From Ailanthus altissimus (Eukaryota; Streptophyta; Magnoliopsida; Sapindales; Simaroubaceae), in the NCBI GenBank assembly GCA_946807835.1, contig OX327699.1, positions 19,332,014 through 19,396,013 of the forward strand: 64,000 nt of DNA, in the 5' to 3' direction. Both the position numbers and the translations under genes were made by a program. The notes under the pieces are model-generated. The model searched no databases and was not told the origin of the DNA. It saw nothing but the letters and a program-made list of their open reading frames with translations. Shown here piece after piece: positions 12,329 to 23,279 of this stretch. The first letter of the stretch is position 1, and each line of letters begins with the position of its first letter.

Positions 12329-12589
12329 ATGCAGTATCAGCAGTTGCTGCAAGTGGGGTTTTTGCAGAAGTTACTTGTGGTGATTTTATTCTTATTGTTA
12401 GTTTCAGGAGAGAAGGATGAACATGAGAACATGGTTTTTGGTGTGAAGAGTCATTCACCAACTATGCAAGAGAAACAAAACCAGAAGCAGCAGAAACCGC
12501 ACCGTTTAAGCTTAAGGCATTCCTACGATGCTTTCTTTTCTAGCAAGAGGAAAGTTCCCAATGCTTCAGACCCTCTCCACAATCGTTGA
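12329..12589 (+). CDS. CLE: CLE-family secreted signalling peptide precursor (CLE25/26-like)
   Basis: CLE precursors are secreted and processed to 12-13-residue peptides sensed by leucine-rich-repeat receptor kinases, controlling meristem, vascular and stress programmes. The 86-residue product begins at ATG 12329; the reading frame extends five codons upstream, but without an ATG. Residues about 8-27 form a hydrophobic signal peptide (KLLVVILFLLLVSG). Residues 28-72 are a polar, poorly conserved linker rich in Lys and Gln. The C terminus, residues 74-85, is RKVPNASDPLHN plus a final Arg, matching the CLE consensus with Arg1, Pro4, Asp8, Pro9, His11 and Asn12. The usual Gly6 is Ala. Length and layout fit the family. 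The closest Arabidopsis motif from memory is CLE25 (RKVPNGPDPIHN), so CLE25/26-like is inference. It appears intronless and intact. Confidence 0.9.
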   Translation: MQYQQLLQVGFLQKLLVVILFLLLVSGEKDEHENMVFGVKSHSPTMQEKQNQKQQKPHRLSLRHSYDAFFSSKRKVPNASDPLHNR

Positions 12590-15257
12590 TGGAAAATTAC
12601 CAGAATATGCGATATGTGAAAGGAGATCCTGACTCCTGAGCTTTATAAAGTGGATTGGCAGCTAAGTATTATTGCCTTCTTTCTCTTCGTGAATCACGAG
12701 TCTTTTCAAAAATTTTGCGGAGGACTTCATCCATTGTGTGCTACTTTCTACGCCATATATATGTAAATTTATGAATATATATTGTGATAAGGAAATTTGG
12801 TCTTTATCTTAATTGTTTGTTTTGGTCCGTTGAGTGTTATTTTTCCACGACATTGCTCTCTTTACATCTTTATCTTTAGTTTTTGTTCTTGGTTCACTTT
12901 TTATAGCTCCTTTGTAAGGGGTTTGGTATTTTTTCTATTGATGGATATTGTACCGTGAGTAAGGTCAGCAACAAAATTAGTATAATTTTGTAGGAACTAA
13001 CTACTTCACTCACAAGTTACAAAATGATATATATGCTCATCGAAGTATTCACTAGTATAGTGAACTTGAGGAACCAACTTAAAACAAAAAGAAAAACCAA
13101 TAGGTGTTCTTTATAAATATTTTATTCAAACAAGGTTGACAAGTTCAAACTTCTCTTTGTATCATTTTTCTAAAAGGCTTGTATTCAAATCTCTAAAAGA
13201 TAAAAAGGAAAAAAAGAATAGTAATCAAGCTGGATGAATGATGAAAGCCCGGGAGCTGACATTACGTAAAGGCAGATATACACACATTGCACGGACTTCT
13301 CGGCATCGAGAAGCAAATTTTCAGCTTTGTTTGACTGTTGACGCGATACGGACACTGATTAGATAACACCCAGACCTGCCAAAGCCCAAACAATCTGTGA
13401 GATTCCAATTCGTATAGTAATGGGCCTAATCATTTCCATGCGTCCTATTATCACTAGACTTATTTAAAATCTCTATGACCCAGAAAAAGCGAGGGAAAAA
13501 GAAGAACGATCGAATAACTCTCTAAATCTATTCTTTTTCCACCACGACCACGAATACCCACGAAGTTGAAACACATGCTCTTCCCACGACAAGATGTACG
13601 AATTGGATGAGGTTCTTCTAGTAGTGACCATCTCCATAACTCCATAGTAATGGTAGCTACAGTTGCGTGCCTCGCTAGTTCTTTGATTGGTGACATAAAG
13701 CAGCTGAAGCTGCACGTGTAAAGTAATCAACGCCGAGGGTGGGACATGTAACGCGCCCCTTCTGATGTCTCTAAAGTTATATTTAAATAGGAAACTCGGG
13801 CTGAAAGAAAAAAAAAATTGATTTTGCACATTAAATGTTTGTTGATAGTCTACAAGAAGAAGAATGGTAGATACTCTTTGTTAGCAGTCACTTCCCTTGA
13901 GTGATTGCTTAGGTTAAACGTCCTTAGTCCTTCTGTTATATCATTTCCTCAATTGAGCCACAAGGATAAAAGTAATCCTGTGGTTCGAATCTTCATCGTA
14001 TGTACAATGTGCATGAAGATGAATACGTTACTTTAATACATCAGAGGTTCCACATTATTCGTACAATAATTCAAAAATGTCATGTTATATATCTACTTAT
14101 GTTAAAAATTATCAAACAAGTTAATCGTTACAATAAATGAAAACACTAGCATCATAAAATGTCTGAATAATTTTATTATCTTTGATATATTAGAGTATTT
14201 TTCGGTAAAAGCAATGTGCATGAGATAGCAAATGATAATATCTTGAATTTTGAGTAGCCTTTGCCTTCATGAAACATTTGCATTTGCATGGTTGGCATAC
14301 AATTATTAGATAATGATAAAAAACATTGCCATTATCGTATAGGAGACTCCAGTTTTACCGGATTAAGATGATTTCTTTGGCATAACAGTCTCTAAAAAGT
14401 TTCTCATCTATCCTCCACCGCTAGTCAAATGCAATATTTGTAGCTGGAGCTTGAGACGACTTTGGTCTTCACATTCAGCTATTGAAGGTGCTTCATCTTT
14501 TAAAAAGCTCACGTTTCTTTTTTACCTCCAGGTTTGACAAAATTATTTGTTCATCACAGGTTTGCTGCCTACAACTTAATTAACTTCTTGTTATCTTATA
14601 AATAATCAATATTTGATTACAGTTTTGCCTATGTGGCACGTACAGCTTTAAGCAGAATAGATTATTTATTTGGAAACATTTCATTGCCTTTTTAATTTGT
14701 TTTGTAAATCTCAATATAGATTGTAAAGTTTGCCTAATCCCTTCTTGGTCACTGATCCAAATCTGTTTGAAATAAATAATAGTTTAGGGGTTATGGAGGA
14801 TTAATTTTGCAAGGGATAATTAATTAAAAAAATTTCATGACCCAAGTATTGCTTCGGTGTTTCAAACCATTTCAAATCAATAACTGTTGCATCTATTTAA
14901 CAAAAGTTAGAAGAAACTTTTCTTATTTATTAATATTTGACATGTTTTTGCATAATTAGTTTTAAATATTGTTGATATTTTATAGTTCTCATAGTAACGT
15001 CTTTATCTGTGGTTAAACATATTGAAATTTGATTCATTCTATTAACTCCATAATTTTGATTCGGTGGAGGATATCTCATCAGTATTCTGATGCTTCACTC
15101 AAACAATGGTCTACTTGTTAGGATACTATGGTTGAAACTGACTTGGGTTCAGATGCTAGGATGCATTATATCTCACATTTTATAGGAGATCAGCCTAACA
15201 AATAACACCTTTAATATGGATAGGCCACTCAAGCGGATGGCCCTTTGAAACACGATT
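12590..15257. other. CLE 3' flank and intergenic DNA
   Basis: The first few hundred bases probably hold the CLE 3' UTR. The stretch 13250-13830 is less AT-rich, with TGGGCC/GGCCCA-type words and an ATTTAAATAG box, and could be promoter-like. The minus open frames there have no recognisable domain. A tRNA-like GGTTCGAATC word at about 13982 lacks a full cloverleaf. The rest is AT-rich and featureless. Confidence 0.5.
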
Positions 15258-16120
15258 GAATTTGGATAGCTGTTAAGAGTGAAGACAAAGATATTACTTT
15301 TTCTTTACTTCAGACATTGGACACCCCTTTTAATTCAGTCAAAAGTTATTTTTCCCACTTAAAATTATTTCCGACTTTGGAAAAAAATAAAAAACTCAGC
15401 TAGTTCGGCTCTAGCAGTCTACCAGATGTAAGATCTCTGGGTCTATCCGTGTCTTTTGTGTAACTAATTTTCATGTTGGCCATGGAAAACTTCTGTGGTT
15501 CCCTTGCTTTTATATAAATATCAAACTAGTAGTCACTCGCCATCGAAATTTACCACCAAGTCCGTTTACTCTTCCAATCATTGGCCACACGGCTCCACCT
15601 TAGCAAGAAGCCATTCCACCAAGCACCAGAGAGTCTATTGTCAAAGTATGGTCCAATAATATATGTCCGATTCGGTTCTCACTCTGTCCTTGTATTTATC
15701 TTTGGATAGCTTTTAAGAGTGAAGACAAAGACATGACATTCATTTCCTTTACACATACGTGATAGGAATTAGGACACCACTTAATTTTGTCAAAAAGTAT
15801 TTCCACTTAAACTCAGCAACTTCAGCTAGCAGCCTAAAAGATGTAAGATCTCTCTGTGTCTTTTGTGTAACTAATTTTCATGGTAGCTATGGAAAACTTG
15901 TATGGTTGCCTTGCTTTCATAGTCTGCATCATCGTAATAATCAAACATGTATTGACTCGCCATCGAAATTTACCTCCAGGTCCGTTTGCGCTTCCAATCA
16001 TTGGCCACCTCCACCTTATCAAGAAACCACTCTACCAAGCGCTACAGGATCTATTGTCAAAGTATGGTCCAATAATGTATCTCTGTTTTGGTTCTCGTCT
16101 TATCCTTGTTGTCTCTTCTC
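15258..16120 (+). repeat. Tandem duplication, about 445 bp, of the P450 start region
   Basis: Copy A (15258-15702) and copy B (15703-16120) both begin GGATAGCT(G/T)TTAAGAGTGAAG, share GATGTAAGATCTCT and GTGTAACTAATTTTCATG, and then run into the same P450 N-terminal coding sequence. The boundary falls inside the P450 coding part, so copy A ends as an N-terminal fragment abutting the upstream region of copy B. Confidence 0.85.
15473..15704 (+). pseudogene. CYP81-like P450, N-terminal fragment
   Basis: From ATG 15473 the translation tracks the neighbouring P450 (MLAMENFCGSLAFI..., then SRHRNLPP and LPIIGH), but a deletion removes part of the membrane anchor. A small insertion after IIGH and frameshifts follow. 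It stops where the duplicated upstream unit of the next copy begins. No catalytic part is present. Confidence 0.8.
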
Positions 16121-16610
16121 CATCTGTCATTGAAGAATGCTTCACCAAAAAGGATATCATATTTGCAAACCGCCCTCGGTCCATGGCCGGGGATCATTTT
16201 ACCTACAATTATACTGCCATTGTGTGGGCTCCTTATGGCCATATCTGGCGAAACCTCCGCCATTTCACTGTCGTTGAAATCTTCTCCTCTAACAACCTTC
16301 AAAAGTCTTTTCCTGTCCTTGAAGATGAAGTTCGCCATCTTCTTAGCCAATTGTTTAAACATTCAGCCACAGGTAACCGGAAAGTAGAGTTGAAGACATT
16401 GTTTTCTCTTCTTTCAGTCAATTTTATGATGAGAATTATTGCTGGAAAGGGTGGCACTAAAGAGGCAGCAGACGTGGAGGTTGCCAAGAAATTCCCACGG
16501 GAATTTAAGGAGATATTCTTTTAGAGCTTGTCAGTGAACATATGTGATTTTTTTCCCAATCTTGAGGTTAATTGGTTATAAGGGCATAGAGAAAATTTTT
16601 GTACGGTTGC

Positions 16611-17252
16611 TGTGAGAATATTGATTAAAAATTATCGGAATATAATTTAAAAAATAAGTCAAGGATGTAGGATACGTAAAAATCGAAGACGGACGTAAAA
16701 AGGGGCAAAAGACGAAGGTGTGGTGCCCTAGTATGGGTGTTGCAGCGACTTGGTCACCTGGCGTCGGCTCCCATGCAGGCGCACCAGCGCCGCAGTACTG
16801 AGCGCGATGATAGGTTTTTCGCTTTAGTTCGACTTGTTTCGTCTCTCACTTGCTTCAGGACTCCCTAATACGACTTCCACACGTTTAGGATAAATTTATG
16901 ATGTCCTAAAACCTATATAAAGGCTCTCTATTGGCTTGTAAACACATCGTTGTGATAATCTAAGAAAGTTTTATGATTTAAATATACTTTGTGATTTTTA
17001 GTGTGAGAAAATCTCTAGATTGCGAGAGAGAGTGTTCTTTGTGAGTCTCTCTTGTAAAATGCATACTTTGTGAGTGCCTTTGATTCAATAAGAAGAGTGG
17101 GTGATTTTAATCCGCTGTGGACATAGGCAAGTTGCCAAACCATGTAAATTCCGTGTGCTCTTCTTCTACCTTTCTTTCTTTAATTCCTTAATTGCTTGAT
17201 CTGCACTATTTGCTTGGGTGATATTGATTGTTTGTGTGCTTTCGCTTCAACA
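16611..17252 (+). repeat. 5' LTR of the 16.6-22.7 kb copia
   Basis: Direct repeat of 22101-22743, starting TG and ending CA. It contains CCTATATAAAGGCTC, a good TATA box, about 310 bases in. Confidence 0.9.
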
Positions 17253-17289
17253 AATTGGTATTAGAGCTAAGTTTCTAAGTAGACATAGC

Positions 17290-20200
17290 AACACCTAAGT
17301 ACGAGGTAGAGAAATTCAACGGTATGAATAACTTCAATCTGTGAAAGATTAAGGTAAATGCGTTATTGGTGAGTCAACGTTTAAGCTCGACATTAGAGAA
17401 GACTGCAGCTCTATCTAGTGAAGAAGAAAAGATGCCAAAGTCATTTAAAGCTGAAGCAAAAAGAAGGGACATTCAAGAAAGAGCTCACAACACAATCGTT
17501 TTATCATTGAACGATAAAGTACTAAAGGAAGTAGTAGGTGAGATGACGGCGATTGGTCTTTAGAAGAAGCTTGACTCCTTTTATATGCAAAAATCGTTGG
17601 CCAATAAATTACATATAAAGAAAAAGCTGTATCAATTGTCCATGTCAGATGGGACACCAATGAAAGATCATATAGACGCCTTTAATAAGACCATTCTTGA
17701 TCTCAAGTCAATCAACATCAAAATAGAAGATGAAAATATATCAATTATTCTGCCGAGTTCACTCTCTAAGAGTTATGAGAGCTTTGTTAATACGTTACTC
17801 TACGGCAAATAGAGTTTAACGATGAGCGATGTGAAATTATTATTAACCTCAAAGCTATTAGGAAAACAGATCGAGGGCAATACAGAAAGTTTATTTGTAA
17901 GAGGAAGGCCCCCATATAGAGATGGAAGGAAAAATGGCTCAAAGTCGAAGTCCAAGACTCATAGGAAATGCTATTATTGTAAGAAAGATGGGTATTTCAT
18001 AAAAGACTGTCCTAAGAAGAGAGCATAAGATAAGAAGAAAATGAATGTTGCGTTAGCCTATGATGATAGCTATGACAGAATAGAGACACTCGTTGCTACT
18101 GATGGTATGAATGCTGAACAATGGGTTCTTGATTCTGGTTGTACTTTTCACATATGCTCACACAAGTCTTGGTTTTTAAATTTTCAGCCCATTAGTGGTG
18201 GTAAGGTGTTAATGGGTAATCATGTTGCATGTCAGATGATGGGAATTGGTAGTGTTAGACTTAGGTTGCATGAAGGGCGAGTGAGAGAATTGATAGATGT
18301 TAGGTATGTTCTTGACCTCAAGAGGAACTTGTTCTCACTAGGGATCTTAGACCAGAATGTGTGTTACATCAAGATCGATGAAGGGGTTTTGAGAGTGTTA
18401 AAGGGTTCCATGGTGGTGATGAGAGGAGTGAAACACAAAGGTGTTTATGTGCTTAAGGGTGAAGTTGTGAGTGGTTCTACATTATTCTTTATAGATGATA
18501 AAAGTATGCAAATCAAATTATGACATCTTAGACTGGCACACCTAGGCAAAAGAAACCTGAAAGAGTTATTTAGTCAAAAGGCATTTGGTGAGGATAAGTT
18601 CTATCCTTTGGAGTTTTGTGAGCATTGTGTGCTTGGGAAAACATATAGGGTGAGGTTTAGTACCGACGAGCACAAGACTAAAGGGACTTTGACTACATAC
18701 ACTCAGATCTTTAGGGACTAGCTCAGACAGCTACTCGTTGTGGTGTCAGGTATTTTCTCAGTTTGATTGATGACATTCAAAGAAACTATGAGTCTATATG
18801 TTGAAGAGCAAGGATCAATAATTTGACATGTTCAGGACTTGGAAGGCTCTTATTGAGAATCAAACTGACAAAAGGGTGAAGAGGTTGAGAACTAATAATG
18901 GCCTCATATTTTGTAATAGAGAGTTTGATAGGTGTTGTGCCAAGCATGAGATTGTAAGGTATAGAATAGTAAGATCAACACCACAGCAGAATGGCGTAGC
19001 TGAGAGGATGAATAAGACCATATTTAAAATGGTTAGATGCATGCTTACCAATGCGAAGATATCCAAGATATTTTAGGGAGAAGCTGTAATGACTGCAACT
19101 TATTTGATTAATAGAAGTCCCTCTTCAACAATTGAGATTTTTTTCTCCAGTTGTCAAGCATACATCTATTAGGATTAATACTCAAAGAGAGGGAGTTGAC
19201 TTTCATGAGATTTTTTCTCCAATCGTCAAGCATACATTCATTAGAATTTTGTTAGCCATGTGTGCAAACCTTGATTTAGATATAGAGCAGATGGACGTAA
19301 AGATAGCTTTTCTGCATGGAGAGTTTGAAGAGACGATATACATGGCACAACTGCAAGCATTCAAGAAGTTTGAAAAAGAAGATCATGCTTGTTTGCTAAA
19401 GAAGTCATTATATGGGTTAAAACAATTACCTAGACAGTGTTGTAGGAGATTTAATGAGTTTATGATGGCTTGTGATTTTAATAGGAGCAATTATGACAGA
19501 TGCGTATACTTCAAGAACATAAGTTATGGGATGATGTATTTGCTTCTATACGTCGATGATATATTGATCGCATGTAAGAATATGAAAGAAATACAGAAGC
19601 TGAAGAAGTAGCTGAGTGGCGAGTTTGAGATGAAGAATTTGGGAGCAACAAAAAGAATATTGGGTATGGATATTGTGAGGGAAAGAAGAGATGTCATCTT
19701 CTTGTTCGAATAATGATATATTATCAAAATTCTAGAGAAGTTTGGTATGTCTAATGCAAAAACTGTCTCTACTCCTTTGGCCATGCATTTCAGACTTTCA
19801 GCAGCACAATCACTGATATCCGAAGAGGAAAGACTGCAGATGAGTAAAGTACCGTATGCAAACACTGTGGGGAGCATCATGTATGCAATGGTTTACACAA
19901 GACCAGACATAATATAGGCTATGAGTGTGGTGAGTAGATACATGGCAAATTCGGGTAAGGATCACTGGCTTGCAGTGAAGTGAATTTTGAGATATCTCAA
20001 AGGTTCATCAAATCACAGATTGATGTATAAGGGGAATAAGGATAACAGTGAAATGGCAAGAGGATATGTAGACTCAGATTATGCAAGTGATCTAGACAAG
20101 AGAAGATCGTTGACGAGTTACGTATTCACAGTGTTTGGGTGTAGTGTATGTTGGAGATCAGGTCTACAACATGTCGTTGCACTATCTACCACAGAAGCGG

Positions 20201-20453
20201 AGTACATAATTGTTGGTGAAACTATTAAAGAGGCCGTGTGGTTAAAAAACATATGCGCAAAAGTATTAGCTAGTGAAGATGTGAATACCGGTGTATATTG
20301 TGACAGCCAGAGTGCCATACACCTAAACAAGCATCTAGTATTCCACGAGAGGTCGAAACACATTGATGTGGGGCTCCATTACATTTGAGAGATTGTCCAA
20401 AGTGGTGAAGTTAGTCTAACAAAGATAGCGTCGTCCAAAAATCTTGCTGACAT
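17290..20453 (+). pseudogene. copia gag-pol pseudogene
   Basis: Gag starts near 17290 (PKYEVEKFNG...; the expected ATG reads ATA). Its zinc knuckle at 17970-18010 reads CYYCKKDGYFIKDC, with the CCHC histidine changed to Tyr. Protease WVLDSGCTFHIC and the GAG-pre-integrase follow (18041-18523). Integrase pieces (RSTPQQNGVAERMNKT) lie near 18980. Reverse transcriptase at 19132-19611 keeps LLYVDDILIA. RNase H at 19987-20388 keeps STTEAEY. The C-terminal motif is cut at LAD by the nested LTR and continues as ILTKPLPSVKF from about 21962. Several in-frame stops make it non-coding. Confidence 0.88.
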
Positions 20454-21956
20454 TGTAATACATATGTATGCATATAAATAGATTGGTGGCAGAATTAAAA
20501 AAGAAAATAAAAAAAAAAAGAGCAAGCGGTGGCCGTTATATATAAAGCATGTTTGTTTTGTTTTCTTGGTTTAAGAAGAAGCAATAGAAACCGAGAAGAA
20601 AATAAGCAAAGTTGAAACAGAGAAAGAAGAAAGAAAAGAAAGAAAGAAAAAAGAGAAAAAAAAAAAGAAGAAGAGAAGAAAGGAAGAAAAAGAAACCGAA
20701 GAGAAAGAGAAAGAGAAAGAGAAAAAAAAAAGAGCAGCAGAAAAAAAAAGAAAAAAAAAAGAAAGAAAATAAATAGGAAATTAGTTTAGGTAGTTAGATT
20801 TATACCTAGTAATTTAGCGGGTAATGATTTTATGATATTAGAATATTTATATTTTAATATTTATAATACATATCGGTACTAATGATGTATTTTTACACCC
20901 TATGATATAGGAGGTGTGCTGATAGCGGATAGATCTCAGAATCCAGACCCAACTCAGGATTAGCACACTTTTGTGAGTAAATAACTATATATATATTTTA
21001 TATGTTTTTAATACAGCCGTTTATGATTAAATTATGCGTTATCAGATTTAGTCATGATTTATTTTAGACAGATAAATATTTATACTATTTAGTATATTCA
21101 GTAATATTTTAAAATTTATTATAGTATAGTTTATGATTATGTTCAGTATATAAATATATATTTTAGAACAATTATACTTTTATGATATTATATAGTCGTA
21201 GTTTTTGAACCACCATATGCGTACCCTCCCATTTAGTGTAGTTGCTCTGCGCATGCGTTAGACCAATTTAGTTTGCTCTGCCTGAGTGATGCAGTATTCC
21301 GTCGGGTTAGACTAGCTCAGATCCCCCGCTCTGCCTGTGCATGAGTTACTCTGCCAGGTTAGACTAAATTTTTCTCGGGTACAAGTTTGATGTGGTTTTT
21401 AGTATATATGTAGTATATGTTTTCAGAACTATGTTACATATATTTATCTTGATAATAGATTTTATGATAGTTTGTGATTTCAGATTTTCAAATCCCAGTA
21501 TTATATAATGATTTTAATTTTAGCACAGATTTTATGACAGCTCATACTCTCATACTTTCAGTATAAGTTTATTGACTACTCAGTATATAGTTTCATGATT
21601 ATTTTATCTTATAGATTTATATGTGTACAATACATATAAAGTTATAACATTTTTAGATTATGTCCACTCACTGAGCCACAAGCTCACCCTTTTTCCTATT
21701 TTTCCCAAGATGTCATAGAAATTTGTGCAATGTGATACAGTCATCACATTTTGAGGTTGGCCCACGATACGCATAGCTGCATAAGTGTCTCAGTCTGTGT
21801 ATTTGTATATATTTTTGTCTATTGGAGTACATGTGTACACTTTTGTTGAGGCAGGTAGCCTCATTATATCATATGTATGAGTAAAGAGTATGTTAGTCCC
21901 ACATCATCGTAAGATCCACCTCAATTCTCGAGATGGGTTCGGGTCGGGTCTTGTCA
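20454..21956 (+). mobile_element. Solo LTR of Ty3/gypsy type nested in the copia RNase H end
   Basis: The segment starts TGTAATACATATG and ends GGGTCGGGTCTTGTCA. Flanks are GACAT (20449-20453) and GATAT (21957-21961). Removing it rejoins LAD to ILTKP, a conserved copia C-terminal motif, which fixes the boundaries. It has a TATA-like GTTATATATAAAGC, then a long purine-rich leader (20570-20770), and near its end CCACTCACTGAGCCACAAGC. A terminal GGGTCGGG...TGTCA is common in plant gypsy LTRs. No coding sequence is present. Confidence 0.82.
20570..20770 (+). repeat. Purine-rich (A/G) low-complexity tract
   Basis: About 200 bases of almost pure purine built from GAAAGA, GAGAAA and AAAAAG words. 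It sits just downstream of the TATA-like box in the nested LTR, in the place of its transcribed leader. Confidence 0.85.
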
Positions 21957-22100
21957 GATATATTGACTAAGCCACTGCCCTCAGTTAAGTTTATCCTATA
22001 TAAGGACTTAACCAAAGTCACTACTTTGTGAGGGTGATCGAAGATGCGGAGATGAGAGATTAAGTTAATTTGTGAATGATTTTGAATCAAGGAGGGAATT

Positions 22101-22743
22101 TGTGAGAATATTGATTAAAAATCATCGGGATATGATTTAGAGAGTAAGCTAAGCGTGTAGGGTACGCAAGAATTAAAGATGGATGCGAAATGAGGCAAAA
22201 GACGAAGGTGTAATGCCCAAGTATGGGTGCCGCGACCACCAGGTACTAGGCGTCGCGACGCCCAGAACAGAATTTGAGTACCGCGGCGTTGAGCGCAATA
22301 ACAGGTTTCCCATTTTAGTTCGACTTGTTTTGTCTTCCATTTACTTCAGAATTCCCTAATACAACTCCTACACATTTAGGGTAAACCTAGGACATCTTAA
22401 AGCCTATATAAAGGCTCTCTATTGGCTTATAAACACATTTTTATGATAACCTAAGAAATCTTTGTGATTTAAACATACTTTGTGATTCTTAGTGAGAGAA
22501 AATTCATAGATTATGAGAGAGAGTGTTCTTTGTAAGTCTCTCTTGTAAAAGATATATTTTGTGAGTGCTTTGTGATTCAATAAGAAGAGTAAATGATCTT
22601 GATCTGCCATGAACGTAGGCAAATTGCCGAACCACATAATTCGGTGTGTTCTTCTTCTACCTTTCTCTCTTTAATTCCTTAATTGCTTGATCTGCTCTAT
22701 TTACTTAGGTGATATTGTTTGTTTGTGTACTTTCGCTTCAACA
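22101..22743 (+). repeat. 3' LTR of the 16.6-22.7 kb copia
   Basis: Counterpart of 16611-17252, with the same termini and the same CCTATATAAAGGCTC TATA box. Confidence 0.9.
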
Positions 22744-22865
22744 GTTGTAAAAGAATAAAGATGAATATAAGCAGAATTTGATAAATGATATCTAGAACAG
22801 AAAGTCATTTAAGCAGAGCTTGAATTTTATTCTGGTGATGTTCTCAAGTGCATTATAGTGGTGCG

Positions 22866-23238
22866 TGTTGGTATTTGGATCAAATACACAACCATAAAAA
22901 AACATTAAACCAAACATAGGGGAGAGAAAAATAAAACACTTGATTTTTCTTTACTGTATTAATCACTTTCATAAGCATTGTATTTATAGTACATAAAATA
23001 TTCCACACAATACATTATCATCCCTTAATACATGAGGTATATACTTCACATCATCATAACTTAGCACATTAGGTAGATACTTTACACCATCATTACAAGC
23101 ACATTAATCAGACACTTCACACCATCATTACAAACACATTAGTTAGACACCTCACACCATCATTACAAGGACATTATTAAAGCAAAGAAATACAAAATGA
23201 TTACACCTATTAAACTAAAAAGGTTTCACACATTAACA
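22866..23238 (-). repeat. 3' LTR of the minus-strand copia
   Basis: Matches 29848-30181 over its whole length. It carries extra copies of a 30-35-bp unit containing CACACCATCATTACAA, which explains its greater length (373 versus 334 bp). Confidence 0.85.
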
Positions 23239-23279
23239 CTCTTCCTTGAAACTTTTCTTAAAGACTCTTAACTTACTTC

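Larger units (their letters stand above)
16611..22743 (+). mobile_element. Ty1/copia retrotransposon (Tork/Tnt1-like), inserted in P450 exon 1
   Basis: LTRs of 642 bp (16611-17252) and 643 bp (22101-22743) both start TGTGAGAATATTGATTAAAA and end GCTTCAACA. Flanks are GTTGC (16606-16610) and GTTGT (22744-22748), a 4/5 target duplication. The primer-binding site TTGGTATTAGAGC follows the left LTR, and a polypurine tract AAGGAGGGAA precedes the right one. The LTRs differ at many positions, largely transitions, indicating an old insertion. The polyprotein is full of stops, and a 1.5-kb LTR (20454-21956) sits within its 3' end. Confidence 0.93.

Noticed and set aside
13460..13829. Overlapping minus-strand open frames of 78 and 118 codons
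   Set aside because: No recognisable domain, biased Ser/Arg/Phe composition, no splice or start context.
13960..14010. Possible tRNA or tRNA-derived SINE (GGTTCGAATC word)
   Set aside because: A B-box-like word is present, but the T stem pairs poorly, no A box or acceptor stem is seen, and no TSD or tail was found.
20463..21877. Alternative insert boundaries using the 6-bp repeat TATGTA
   Set aside because: The boundaries at 20454 and 21956 rejoin the conserved LADILTKP motif and give a canonical gypsy-type LTR end, so the 6-bp match is probably chance.
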